Part shown: positions 35,660-44,388 of the stretch, piece after piece
How the letters are laid out: each line of letters begins with the position of its first letter
Numbering within the stretch: the first letter of the stretch is position 1
NCBI GenBank assembly: GCA_031257015.1
Contig: JAIRPK010000016.1
Span: 1 to 64,000 of the forward strand
Length of the DNA stretch: 64,000 nucleotides
Direction: 5' to 3'
Source: Tannerellaceae bacterium
Lineage (GTDB): Bacteria; Bacteroidota; Bacteroidia; Bacteroidales; Tannerellaceae
Position numbers and translations under genes: made by a program
Notes under the pieces: generated by a model
Told to the model about the DNA's origin: nothing
The model's database searches: none
The model's input: the letters and a program-made list of their open reading frames with translations, nothing else

Positions 35660-38600
35660 TTAGAAAGTTAGATTAACGCCCATAAGATAAGTTCTCGAAG
35701 CAGGATAATAGCCCAGGTCAATGCCTGTCACCCATGCGTCACTGTTACCGAATCCGATTTCGGGGTCAAGTCCCGAATATGAGGTAAAGGTGATGAGGTT
35801 CTGCGCCGTGATATAGACTCTTGCCTGTCCAAGCGGTAATTTGGGCAGAAGCCTTTTCAGATCATATCCGACGGTGACATTTTGTATTTTGAAATAATCG
35901 CCCTTTTCGATGAAAATATCGGATACGTTCTGCCAGTTTATGTGCGTTCCCTGTGTCAAACGTGGCCATTTGTCGGAAGTTCCTTCCCCTGTCCATCGTC
36001 CGAATATATCGGTGGTAAAATTCTGATAGCGACTGTCGGCGAAGCTGCGATATGACTTGGCTATTTGTTGTCCGAAGGCTCCGGAAGCAGTTGCAAGTAA
36101 GTCGAAGCCCTTATACCCCAGTGTGAGCGATATTCCCAGCTTGTACTTTGGCCATCCGCAGCCGATCATGGTCTTGTCTGCTTCGGTTATTTTGCCATCG
36201 CCGTTGATGTCTTCAAACCTGACGTCGCCCGGTTGCGCTCCTGGGATAATTGGCTGGCCGTCTTTCGTGTATGCGTTGACCTCGTCCCAGTTCTGGAACA
36301 GTCCATTTGCCTTGTATCCGTAGAAGAATCCCATTGGGTATCCAACCTGCAGCCGGTAAAATTCGCTTGTTCCCTGGCTGAGGATATTGGCGGCTCCGTG
36401 GATTATTCCCTCTGTATTATCTATCTGCGTAACCTCGTTGCGGTTATAACTCCCATTAATATTAAGGGTATAATCAAGTCCGAGGCTTTGCACTCTGTCG
36501 TTCCAGTTGAAGGCCAGTTCGATGCCGGAGTTCTGGACGGCTCCCCCGTTGACTGAGGGAGCTGAAAATCCCCATGTTGCGCTTATGGGCGCAGTGAGTA
36601 ACCAGTCTTTCGTTGTTTTGACGTAATAGTCAGCCGTGATACCAAGACGATTGCCGATGATACGTGCATCGACGCCGATGTCGGTCTGTTCGGACGTTTC
36701 CCATGTGACGTCGGGGTTTTTCAGTACTCCAGCTCTTGCTCCCGTACTTTGTGTATTCTTCGTATCTCCGAAATAGTAAAGTGCAGTCTGCGGAAATTCG
36801 TATTTGGTGAGATACTGGAATCCGTCGATATTTTGATTTCCGTTCTGCCCCCAGCTAAACCTGATTTTCAGGAAATCCATGACATTCGTCATGCTCTCCA
36901 TAAACGGTTCATTGCTAATTACCCATCCCGCCGATATGGAAGGGAAGTATCCCCAGCGATGTCCGCGAGCGAAGTTGGAGGAACCATCAGCTCGCATAAT
37001 CAAAGTCGCCATATACGTCTCCTTATAATTGTAATTCATGCGCCCCCAGAAGGAAGCCAGCGCCCCTTGTCCCCATGGTTCTCCTCCTGCGCTACGTTCG
37101 TTCAGCTGTGTTGGCTTGGTATTATTCACCCAGGCATAGTCCCACCCCAGGTCAAAAATATTATTCGTGCCTCCGGCGCTGACATTCTCCCCATATCCCC
37201 ACTTTTCGATTGCCTGTCCGAGCTGTACGTCCGCATGGTGGCCATTAACGGCGAAGGAGTAGATCAGCGTATTATCCATTGTCCAGTTATATCCCACGCT
37301 CTGGTTTTGGTTAATTGTCTCTGTGGTCGTATTCATATTGTTAGACAGACGAACTTTCCGATTCTGTTCACGATAGGAAGAAGCGCTCATTCGGTATCCG
37401 TACTGTGATTTGAATATTAAGTTTTTCACTGGCTGAATCTGTATATAAGCTGCGGCGTTTAAATTATGGCTTTTGGAAAGATTAAGTCCCTGCGTACTAT
37501 GAGTTGTTGCCGCGATTGGATTCCCTGTATTCCCATCGAAGTTCCAGCCATTCCGTTGCTTGTCGTAATAGTCATAGTAGTCTCCCGCCTCGTTCCAAAC
37601 CGGAAGCAGCGGGTTCGCAATAAGGACGTTGTGGAAAGCGTTCCAGAAGATATTGCCCTGCGAGATACCATTACTTACTCTGTACATATAGTTAAGTGTC
37701 TGCCCTATTTTTATAGCCTCAAAATCCTTCACTTTCAACAGGACATGGTCGGAGTTAATGCGTGCCGTATGTCGATCGTAATGAGACTGAGCTTCGGCGC
37801 CCAATATTCCGTCCTGTTTTGTATAAGAATATCCCATTGAAAATTTAGAAATATCATTCCCTCCGTTAAGGTTAAATGAGTGATTGGTCGTTTCGGCGCC
37901 CTTAATGTAAAAGGCATCCACCCAGTCGCTTCCTTTCCATGTTCCGCTCATCACATCCTCGTATAGCTTCTTGGGCAATAGAGTTGCCCAGTCGAAAGGG
38001 GCAGCGCCCTCGTTGAAGTTCATCTCATCTTCGATAATCATATACTCCCTTGCAGTCAGCAAGTCCGGCTTCTTGGCCATATATTGTCTCCCGTAATAGC
38101 CATCGTAAGACAGGCGCGTTTTGCCTGCCTTACCCTGTTTGGTCGTAACAAGTATAACACCATTAGCAGCTCTCGCCCCATAGATGGCAGACGATGCGGC
38201 ATCCTTTAATATATCTATTGATTCGATGTCAGCCGCACTCATATTATTAAGAGCATCGTTTCCGCTGGCCACTCCGTCGATTACGTATAGCGGCCTTGAT
38301 TCCCCGTTCGTTCCAACGCCCCGAATGTTTACAATATAGCCCGCTCCCGGCTGTCCGTTACTCTGAACAATGTTAACACCTGGCGTTTGATTCTGCAAGG
38401 CAGTAAAGGCATTGGTAGTGCTCAGCTTTTGCAGGTTGTCTCCACTGACTTGAATTGTTGCACCGGTGACAAGTTTCTTCTTCTGCACACCGTAGCCGAC
38501 AACAACGACCTCCTCCAGACTTTGCATATCCTCTTTGAGGATAACATTAATAGTCCGTTGCCCGCCCACAACAATTTCCTGCGCAACATAGCCGATATAA

Positions 38601-38845
38601 GAAAACACGATAGTCGATTGCGCCGAAACCTGCGCTAACGAGTATTTACCATCGAAATCAGTGATGGTTCCGCTCGCCGAACCTTTAACCGAGACGTTCA
38701 CTCCAATCAGCGATTCGCCATTGACATCCGTCACCGTCCCCGTCACTGTCGAACTCTGCGCAAACACAGCCGTCCCGCATATAAAACAAGCGAAAGCGGC
38801 GACGAGAAATCTAAATACATTCATATTAATTAAAATTTTACTCAT
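35660..38845 (-). CDS. SusC/RagA family TonB-dependent receptor
   Basis: 1061-aa outer-membrane transporter. It has a signal peptide ending VFAQ (about residue 30), a carboxypeptidase-regulatory-like domain about 35-115 (GTVTDVNGESLIGVNV), a TonB-box region (LEEVVVVGYG), a plug domain about 130-240 with NIRGVGTNGESRPLYVIDG and a beta-barrel to the C-terminus (YLMGVNLTF). The start may be 38845 or the second Met at 38824 (MNVFRF), which gives a cleaner signal. It is the first gene of the susC-susD-lipoprotein unit, with a leader of ~190 nt that contains a hairpin. Confidence 0.95.
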   Translation of the reverse strand: MSKILINMNVFRFLVAAFACFICGTAVFAQSSTVTGTVTDVNGESLIGVNVSVKGSASGTITDFDGKYSLAQVSAQSTIVFSYIGYVAQEIVVGGQRTINVILKEDMQSLEEVVVVGYGVQKKKLVTGATIQVSGDNLQKLSTTNAFTALQNQTPGVNIVQSNGQPGAGYIVNIRGVGTNGESRPLYVIDGVASGNDALNNMSAADIESIDILKDAASSAIYGARAANGVILVTTKQGKAGKTRLSYDGYYGRQYMAKKPDLLTAREYMIIEDEMNFNEGAAPFDWATLLPKKLYEDVMSGTWKGSDWVDAFYIKGAETTNHSFNLNGGNDISKFSMGYSYTKQDGILGAEAQSHYDRHTARINSDHVLLKVKDFEAIKIGQTLNYMYRVSNGISQGNIFWNAFHNVLIANPLLPVWNEAGDYYDYYDKQRNGWNFDGNTGNPIAATTHSTQGLNLSKSHNLNAAAYIQIQPVKNLIFKSQYGYRMSASSYREQNRKVRLSNNMNTTTETINQNQSVGYNWTMDNTLIYSFAVNGHHADVQLGQAIEKWGYGENVSAGGTNNIFDLGWDYAWVNNTKPTQLNERSAGGEPWGQGALASFWGRMNYNYKETYMATLIMRADGSSNFARGHRWGYFPSISAGWVISNEPFMESMTNVMDFLKIRFSWGQNGNQNIDGFQYLTKYEFPQTALYYFGDTKNTQSTGARAGVLKNPDVTWETSEQTDIGVDARIIGNRLGITADYYVKTTKDWLLTAPISATWGFSAPSVNGGAVQNSGIELAFNWNDRVQSLGLDYTLNINGSYNRNEVTQIDNTEGIIHGAANILSQGTSEFYRLQVGYPMGFFYGYKANGLFQNWDEVNAYTKDGQPIIPGAQPGDVRFEDINGDGKITEADKTMIGCGWPKYKLGISLTLGYKGFDLLATASGAFGQQIAKSYRSFADSRYQNFTTDIFGRWTGEGTSDKWPRLTQGTHINWQNVSDIFIEKGDYFKIQNVTVGYDLKRLLPKLPLGQARVYITAQNLITFTSYSGLDPEIGFGNSDAWVTGIDLGYYPASRTYLMGVNLTF

Positions 38846-38877
38846 ACTTTTTTCAATTTAACTTTAGTAGGTTTAAC

Positions 38878-38911
38878 AAAAAGTAGAACGCCAATCTGAA
38901 GGCTTCTACGA
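38878..38911 (-). terminator. Terminator-like hairpin in the susC leader
   Basis: On the minus strand GTAGAAGCC pairs with GGCGTTCTAC (one bulged base), loop about 8 nt, followed immediately by TTTTTG. It lies ~130 nt after the predicted transcript start and 33-54 bp before the start codon. It may attenuate transcription or stabilise the leader. Confidence 0.5.
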
Positions 38912-39008
38912 ATAATAAGAAATTCTAAATCTCTATCTGATTTTACATAGGCATCAGCTTTATAAAAGGTTGTACAATACGTTAATAACTTCAATTTACT
39001 GTGGTCAA

Positions 39009-39030
39009 AATAAACGCTCGTTTATTCTGC
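39009..39030. promoter_or_regulatory. Palindromic operator-like site 1 at the susC promoter
   Basis: AATAAACG-CT-CGTTTATT is a perfect 8-bp inverted repeat with a 2-bp centre, and its right half continues CTGCCAA like site 2. It lies over the predicted transcript start of susC, just downstream of the minus-strand TATATTTG at 39034-39041. Confidence 0.65.
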
Positions 39031-39033
39031 CAA

Positions 39034-39041
39034 CAAATATA
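39034..39041 (-). promoter_or_regulatory. -7 promoter element for susC
   Basis: Minus-strand TATATTTG. No TTTG sits 19 bp upstream (one occurs at a shorter spacing), so the promoter may need an activator. Confidence 0.5.
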
Positions 39042-39175
39042 TGTTTTTTTGTCAAAACAGAATCTCTCTTCAATATATTCCCCCCATCGTCATTTCCCCG
39101 TCAATAAAGAACGGACAAGCAAGCCTCCAAAATTATGCGCACCTCATAAATTTAAATCTTCCTTCAATAATATGA

Positions 39176-39201
39176 GCAGAATAAACGAGCGTTTATTCTG
39201 C
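39176..39201. promoter_or_regulatory. Palindromic operator-like site 2 upstream of the imm11-like gene
   Basis: A perfect 12-bp inverted repeat, GCAGAATAAACG and CGTTTATTCTGC, around a 2-bp AG centre. It lies about 48 bp upstream of the plus-strand -7 box (39249-39256) and 165 bp from site 1, with which it shares the AATAAACG/CGTTTATT core. There is no T-tract, so it is not a terminator. Confidence 0.7.
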
Positions 39202-39248
39202 CAATCTCCATCCCCCTCCTTAAATTTTTATTTCCGGCGCTGATTAAT

Positions 39249-39256
39249 TATATTTG
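39249..39256 (+). promoter_or_regulatory. -7 promoter element for the imm11-like gene
   Basis: Perfect TATATTTG, with TTTT at the -33 position 19 bp upstream, 36 bp before the start codon. Confidence 0.55.
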
Positions 39257-39292
39257 TTGAAAGCAATATAAAAACTTAAACCCAAATTAAAT

Positions 39293-39904
39293 ATGAAATA
39301 CAATCAGTTTGATAAGGAATATTATGTAATGAGTATTGACCGTACTTGCGGCCATCCTCTTCTTGCTTGCAGCAAGATGGAATTAAGCGTTTTTCTGAAG
39401 GATGCGCCGATTGATGAGAACAGCATTGAACAACCATTGGAGATTGCATTTCTTGAACCATATCCAAAGCCTGCCGAGGCGCCCGATTTGTTGATCCTCG
39501 GCGGTATATATGCCGGAAGTCACAGATTAAAACTAATGTTCAGGAAGATGAATATCTACGGCGTTCAGTTTTTACCTCTCAGAATAGTTAATGAAGAATT
39601 GATGGATTTGCCGGGATATTATGCCATACATTTCTGGAATAACCTTTCGGCTGTGGATATGGATAATTATGATGGAGATGAGCCGAATAGCTTTGGGCGG
39701 ATTCAGCAACTCAGAAGATTTTCCCTTAATGCACAGCTCCTGGACAATATTCCCGTTTGGAAAAGGATGGTCTTCATGCTAATAGAAAAACCGCTTATTA
39801 TTATTGTTCACCAAGGCGTAGCCGAAGCTGTTAAGGAAGCCGGATTTCGTGGAATTTCGCTTGTCAGTGTTAATGAATGGGTGCGCGAGGAAACATTTAT
39901 TTAG
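39293..39904 (+). CDS. Imm11/DUF1629-like protein (possible immunity protein)
   Basis: 203-aa cytoplasmic protein without signal peptide. The pattern APDLLILGGIYAGSHRLKLMFRKMNIYGVQFLPLRIV, then a GYYAIHFWNNLSAVD segment and a C-terminal AVKEAGFRGISLVSV, resembles the Imm11 (DUF1629) family, whose members neutralise polymorphic toxins. No toxin gene lies nearby, so it would be an orphan immunity gene. It is divergent from susC and shares a palindrome-bearing intergenic region with it. Family assignment is from memory of the pattern. Confidence 0.65.
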   Translation: MKYNQFDKEYYVMSIDRTCGHPLLACSKMELSVFLKDAPIDENSIEQPLEIAFLEPYPKPAEAPDLLILGGIYAGSHRLKLMFRKMNIYGVQFLPLRIVNEELMDLPGYYAIHFWNNLSAVDMDNYDGDEPNSFGRIQQLRRFSLNAQLLDNIPVWKRMVFMLIEKPLIIIVHQGVAEAVKEAGFRGISLVSVNEWVREETFI

Positions 39905-39980
39905 GAATAAGAGATTTCCATTGACCGGAAATTCTTTTTTAACAGTTTTATACTGAATATTAACGAGTAAGTTATTTACC

Positions 39981-40036
39981 AAAAAAGACTGTCGTCCGCC
40001 GGATATTCCCGATGTCGGACGACAGTCTTTTTTTTG
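39981..40036. terminator. Bidirectional terminator between the imm11-like gene and mgtE
   Basis: Long inverted repeat AAAGACTGTCGTCCG / CGGACGACAGTCTTT (one short mismatch region in the loop), flanked by an A-tract on the left and a T-tract on the right, between two convergent genes. Confidence 0.88.
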
Positions 40037-40095
40037 TGCAAATAATACTATACTCAATAGAGATTTCAAAAAAACTTTTTGGCAGATATTCCTCC

Positions 40096-41478
40096 TTAAA
40101 GCAAACGCCCGGTCAGGAAAAGAGTAGCAATAGAGAAGTATATTACAAGCCCGGTGACGTCAACCAATGTCGCAACAAATGGAGCCGAAGCCGTGGCCGG
40201 GTCCATCCCTACCCTCTTTAGGACAAAAGGAATCATCGAGCCGGAAAGCGTTCCCCAAAGTACGACGAAGATAAGCGATACAGCTACGCTCAAACCTATC
40301 CAGACCCAATACGTGCCATAATCATAGAGGCCAGTCTGCTGCCATACGAGGATGCGAAAAAAACCAATCAGGCCAAGTACTCCTCCCAGCATTAGGCCGG
40401 AAAATATCTCCTTGCGCATTACGTACCACCAGTTAGCCGGACGCAATTCGTCAAGAGCCAGCGAGCGAATGATGAGACTCGCCGCCTGCGAGCCGGAATT
40501 GCCCCCGCTCGATATGATAAGCGGAACAAAAAGTGCAAGGACGACAGCCTTGGCTATCTCACCATCAAAATATGCCATGGCGGAAGCTGTCAACATTTCG
40601 CTCAGGAAAAGGATTACCAGCCAGCCAGCCCGTTTCTTTACAAGTTCCAGAAGCGAAGTCTGGGTGTAGGATAAATCCAAGTCTTCCGCGCCACCGAACT
40701 TTTGGAAGTCTTCCGTATCCTCTTCCTCAACCACATCCATAACATCGTCAAAGGTCACTATGCCCAGAAGCGTCCCATCCGTGTCGGTGACAGGGAGCGC
40801 AACATGATCATGATCCTGAAATATTTTTGTGGCAGCCTCCTGGTCTTCATATACATTAAGAGCAATGAAACGGTTGTCGCACAGTTCCGATATGGATTGC
40901 GAAGGCGAAGCAAGAATGATTTCCTTTATGCGTATGTCATCAATAAGTCGCCAGCAGTCGTCCACAATATAAATGACATTCAGCGTTTCCGAATCCCGCC
41001 CATATTTACGAATGTGTGCAAGAGCCTGCTCGACGGTGTAGTGAGATTTTATTGCCACATATTCCGGCGTCATTAATCTCCCGACGCTATCTTCCGGATA
41101 ACCCAAAAGCCTGATGGCAATCTCGCGTTCTTCCTTGCTTAGCATCTGCATCAGAGCCTGACTAATCTGTCCCGGCAGTTCCTCGAAAAAAGCAGTACGG
41201 TCGTCCGGGTCAAGGTCATTCAGCAGTTCGGTTAACTGCTTGCTGTTCTGCGCAAGCGCCTCGATAATATCCCTTTGCTCAATGAGAGACAGATGCTTGA
41301 ATATCTCCTTTGCCAGTTCGCGTGGAGAGACGCGAAAGACCAGTATCTGGTCTGATTTTTCCAAACCCTCCATAATATCGGCGACCTGCACCGGTTCAAG
41401 GCTTTTAATTTCTTCTTTTAATACTTTCCAGTTTTTCGCCTCAATCAGCGTCTGGAAATGCGTCCTGATTTCGTCCAT
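40096..41478 (-). CDS. mgtE: Magnesium transporter MgtE
   Basis: 460-aa Mg2+-gated channel. It has an N-domain of superhelical repeats about 20-140 (DPDDRTAFFEELPGQISQALM), two CBS domains about 145-270 (GRLMTPEYVAI, GIVTFDDVMDVVEEED) and five membrane helices about 295-455 with the pore-helix signature SGGNSGSQAASLIIRSLAL. Length is typical. The ribosome binding site lies in a hairpin just upstream of the start, which suggests translational control. Confidence 0.95.
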   Translation of the reverse strand: MDEIRTHFQTLIEAKNWKVLKEEIKSLEPVQVADIMEGLEKSDQILVFRVSPRELAKEIFKHLSLIEQRDIIEALAQNSKQLTELLNDLDPDDRTAFFEELPGQISQALMQMLSKEEREIAIRLLGYPEDSVGRLMTPEYVAIKSHYTVEQALAHIRKYGRDSETLNVIYIVDDCWRLIDDIRIKEIILASPSQSISELCDNRFIALNVYEDQEAATKIFQDHDHVALPVTDTDGTLLGIVTFDDVMDVVEEEDTEDFQKFGGAEDLDLSYTQTSLLELVKKRAGWLVILFLSEMLTASAMAYFDGEIAKAVVLALFVPLIISSGGNSGSQAASLIIRSLALDELRPANWWYVMRKEIFSGLMLGGVLGLIGFFRILVWQQTGLYDYGTYWVWIGLSVAVSLIFVVLWGTLSGSMIPFVLKRVGMDPATASAPFVATLVDVTGLVIYFSIATLFLTGRLL

Positions 41479-41486
41479 TATAAAAT

Positions 41487-41514
41487 CTCCTTGCTGGTTA
41501 ATCTCTGCAAGGAG
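41487..41514 (-). promoter_or_regulatory. Hairpin hiding the mgtE ribosome binding site
   Basis: In the mRNA an 8-bp perfect stem CTCCTTGC / GCAAGGAG with a 12-nt loop places the Shine-Dalgarno-like AAGGAG in the 3' arm, 8 nt before the ATG. There is no T-tract. Confidence 0.6.
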
Positions 41515-41521
41515 CGTCTGA

Positions 41522-41849
41522 GCGATTTCCTTACAAAGGGTTAATACTTATTAATGTTGCAACTATGATATGGTCCTTCGTCCATAATGAATTATACTTG
41601 AAATTACGTTTTGTTGGAAATATTCGGTTATAAATATCTGGAACTGAAAACAAAAGTAACTATAATATTTGGTTCCGGCAAGCATCGGCCTGAATCTGTC
41701 AATCTTTTGCAGTCGATCTATTTACATGATTGCGGATCCGCCATCCACTGCACAAGCGCCTATTTACATATATCCGGATGTTTTCATGTAAAAAAATTGT
41801 GTAATTTCCACAAATATGCCAGCCCCATCCAGTTCCACCTCTTCCATTT
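41522..41849. other. Intergenic stretch upstream of mgtE
   Basis: A leader and promoter region for mgtE should be here, but I could not find a convincing -33/-7 pair. No gene was found. Confidence 0.35.
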
Positions 41850-42108
41850 GTATAGTTACAAAACCTTCAGCCGGAAGAACTTCACGCTTTCGCATAGTTA
41901 CTAAACCTCCAGCCGGAATAACTTCACGCTTTTGCATGGTTACAAAACCTCCAGCCGGAAGAGCTTCATGCTTTTGCATAGTTACGAAACCTCCAGCCGG
42001 AAGAACTTCATGCTTTTGCACAGTTACAAAACCTCCAGCCGGAAGAACTTCACGCTTTTGCATAGTTACAAAACCTCCAGCCGGAAAAACTTCATGCTTT
42101 TGCATGGT
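41850..42108. repeat. 42-bp tandem repeat, 6-7 units (same family as 3227-3814)
   Basis: The mark AGTTAC (GGTTAC/GGTTGC variants) recurs at 41854, 41896, 41938, 41980, 42022, 42064 and 42106, exactly 42 bp apart. Each unit contains GCATAGTTACAAAA and CAGCCGGAAGAAC, shared with the first block, joined to a TTCATGCTTTT-type end that differs from it. No gene is supported inside. Confidence 0.93.
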
Positions 42109-42443
42109 TGCGAAAACACGGAAAACATTCTGCTTGTCGGAAGAAAATGGAATACGGATATTAATCGGGAAAATATGAAGAAAATATAATTATGACATTC
42201 GATATTTATGCCGGGAAAGACGCTCTTTGACGTATTGGTTTACGTGTATTATTTTGTGCGCTTGACGGGAAAGGCGTTTAAACAAGAGCTGAAATATACA
42301 GTTTGTGAAAAACCAATATATATACAGAGAAAAAGATATTACGACAGGCATGATATTCAAAATAGAACATATCGCAAATATCCTGGCAAAGCACGGAAGC
42401 AGCGATTTTTGATACAGTATTCGCAGAATTTGTCGCCCAGCTC
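42109..42443. other. Intergenic stretch downstream of recQ
   Basis: The short open frames on both strands have no recognisable motif. A CAGCTCCTACGA/ATTGGAGCTGGGAG inverted repeat at about 42438-42462 may be the recQ terminator region, but it overlaps the gene end and lacks a T-tract. Confidence 0.35.
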
Positions 42444-44375
42444 CTACGAATTGGAGCTGGGAGCATCGCCGAGAATTTTCAGGCAATACCCCTCTTCGAG
42501 GATAAACTTAGGGTCGTGACGGGTGAGTTTGATAATAGTTTTGAGAGTTTTGCCGGGAGGATATGGGAGTTGCTCAACAATGTCCGGGATATGGACTGCG
42601 CCTACACCGGCGTATGCAGCAATGAGGGCGGCGCGAATCGCGGCACATTCATCGTCACTAAGCTCCGGCCTACGCCTGGACAGGCAAATGTCGCATACTC
42701 CACAATCGGGAGCATCGTTTTCGCCGAAATATTCAAGGAGTATACGGCTGCGACATTTGCTATCATTTTCGATGTATTCGATAACTTTAGAGATGCGTTT
42801 TTCCATCCTTTCCTTCCTGTCTTCGTAAGCGGTGCGCGGGATGTCGAGATAGCGCTGTTCTTCTCGCCGCTGGACGTAGATAACCATTGGGATTCGTTTT
42901 TTGGGAATATAACTGATGATATGTCTTTTTGAGAGAGCTATGAGGACTTCAACAACTTGCGCCGTTGTGCATCCGGCGTGCTGTGCAATTCTGTATTCTT
43001 CGACGAAGGCGTATTCGGAGAAAAGGCCGGTATAGAGACGAAGAACGGAATTTATTACATCATCGAAGCGACGCTCTTCGAAACGAATTTTGTAAAGTTC
43101 ATCGCGCCCGACGTTAAAGAGAAGTCGGGAAGGATTTTCGGCTTCTTCCTGATATTCCAGATAACCTGCCAGTTCAAGTATTTTAAGTGCATTATGCACT
43201 TTAACGGGAAAGAATCCGAAGGCTGTGCAAAATCTATCCATAGGCAGTTCATGGGCGGTGCCGAATCCGAACCCGACACCGATTTGATAGAAATTGCCGA
43301 GAGCTTCGTAAACGCGAGCAATTAATTCACGGTCTGGATATTCGTTGGCGAATCGAAGCTTGAGGCTTTTAACGTCCAGGGTATTGCAAATGGCAACTGC
43401 GTATGCTTTCTTTCCATCGCGGCCAGCCCTCCCTGCTTCCTGAAAGTATTCTTCAAGAGTGCTGGGCATATCGACGTGAATAACCGTGCGAACGTCCGGC
43501 TTGTCGATGCCCATCCCGAAAGCATTGGTGGAAACGATTACTCTGCACTCTCCGCTTTTCCAGCGATTCTGCCTGGTGTTTTTCTCGGCCGGATCGAGGC
43601 CGGCATGGAAGTGCTCTGCCTGAAAGCCGGCTTGTTTGAGTTCGTCGGCAATCTCCTTTGTTCGCCGACGGTTTCGCACATAAACAATAGAAGTTCCAGG
43701 CACCGCCTTGAGGATTGAAGAGATGACGGCAATAGCGTTGTCTGTGCGCCGAACGACGTAAGCAATGTTCTTGCGCATAAAGCTTTTGACGAATACGTTG
43801 TGCGTCTTGAAGCGCAATTTCTCCTGTATGTCACGAATAACCTCGGTTGTTGCGGTTGCTGTGAGGGCAAGCACCGGCACGTCAGGAATGAGGCGGCGAA
43901 TGTCGGCGATGGAAAGATAGGCGGGCCGGAAGTCGTATCCCCATTGGGAGATGCAATGACTTTCATCCACGACAAGGTATGATACGTTCATTGCTTTCAG
44001 CTTGGCCAGAAAAAGATCAGTCGCCAATCTTTCCGGAGAGACATAGAGGAATTTATAGTCGCCGTATATACAATTTTCAAGTTGTACAATCATCATTTGC
44101 CTGTCCATCCCTGAGAATACAGTTGTAGCCTTGATGCCAAGCTTGCGCAGGCTATCGACCTGGTCTTTCATCAAGGCAATTAACGGCGTGACAACGATGC
44201 AGATGCCATCAACGGCAAGTGCGGGGACTTGGAAAGTTATGGATTTGCCGCCTCCTGTGGGCATAAGGCCGAGAGTATCTTTTCCGGCGGCGAGAGAATG
44301 AATGATTTCCTCCTGAAGAGGTCTGAAGGCCTCATAGCCCCAGTATTGCTTGAGGATGGAGTGATAGATGTCCAT
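42444..44375 (-). CDS. recQ: ATP-dependent DNA helicase RecQ
   Basis: 643-aa 3'-5' SF2 helicase of recombination and repair. Motifs: GLMPTGGGKSITFQVP (Walker A, about 36-50), VVDESHCISQWGYDFRPAY (DExH box with the aromatic-rich loop), LALTATATTEV, and GMGIDKPDVRTVIH/EAGRAGRDG. The RQC zinc site shows C-x(n)-CGVCDIC near residues 560-580, and a short helical tail follows. There is no complete HRDC domain. It lies 13 bp after recJ, so repair functions are grouped. Confidence 0.94.
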   Translation of the reverse strand: MDIYHSILKQYWGYEAFRPLQEEIIHSLAAGKDTLGLMPTGGGKSITFQVPALAVDGICIVVTPLIALMKDQVDSLRKLGIKATTVFSGMDRQMMIVQLENCIYGDYKFLYVSPERLATDLFLAKLKAMNVSYLVVDESHCISQWGYDFRPAYLSIADIRRLIPDVPVLALTATATTEVIRDIQEKLRFKTHNVFVKSFMRKNIAYVVRRTDNAIAVISSILKAVPGTSIVYVRNRRRTKEIADELKQAGFQAEHFHAGLDPAEKNTRQNRWKSGECRVIVSTNAFGMGIDKPDVRTVIHVDMPSTLEEYFQEAGRAGRDGKKAYAVAICNTLDVKSLKLRFANEYPDRELIARVYEALGNFYQIGVGFGFGTAHELPMDRFCTAFGFFPVKVHNALKILELAGYLEYQEEAENPSRLLFNVGRDELYKIRFEERRFDDVINSVLRLYTGLFSEYAFVEEYRIAQHAGCTTAQVVEVLIALSKRHIISYIPKKRIPMVIYVQRREEQRYLDIPRTAYEDRKERMEKRISKVIEYIENDSKCRSRILLEYFGENDAPDCGVCDICLSRRRPELSDDECAAIRAALIAAYAGVGAVHIPDIVEQLPYPPGKTLKTIIKLTRHDPKFILEEGYCLKILGDAPSSNS

Positions 44376-44388
44376 TCATTTGGAACAA

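Noticed and set aside
42190..42519. Two opposing ~100-codon frames downstream of recQ
   Set aside because: They overlap each other and the recQ 3' end and lack any family features.
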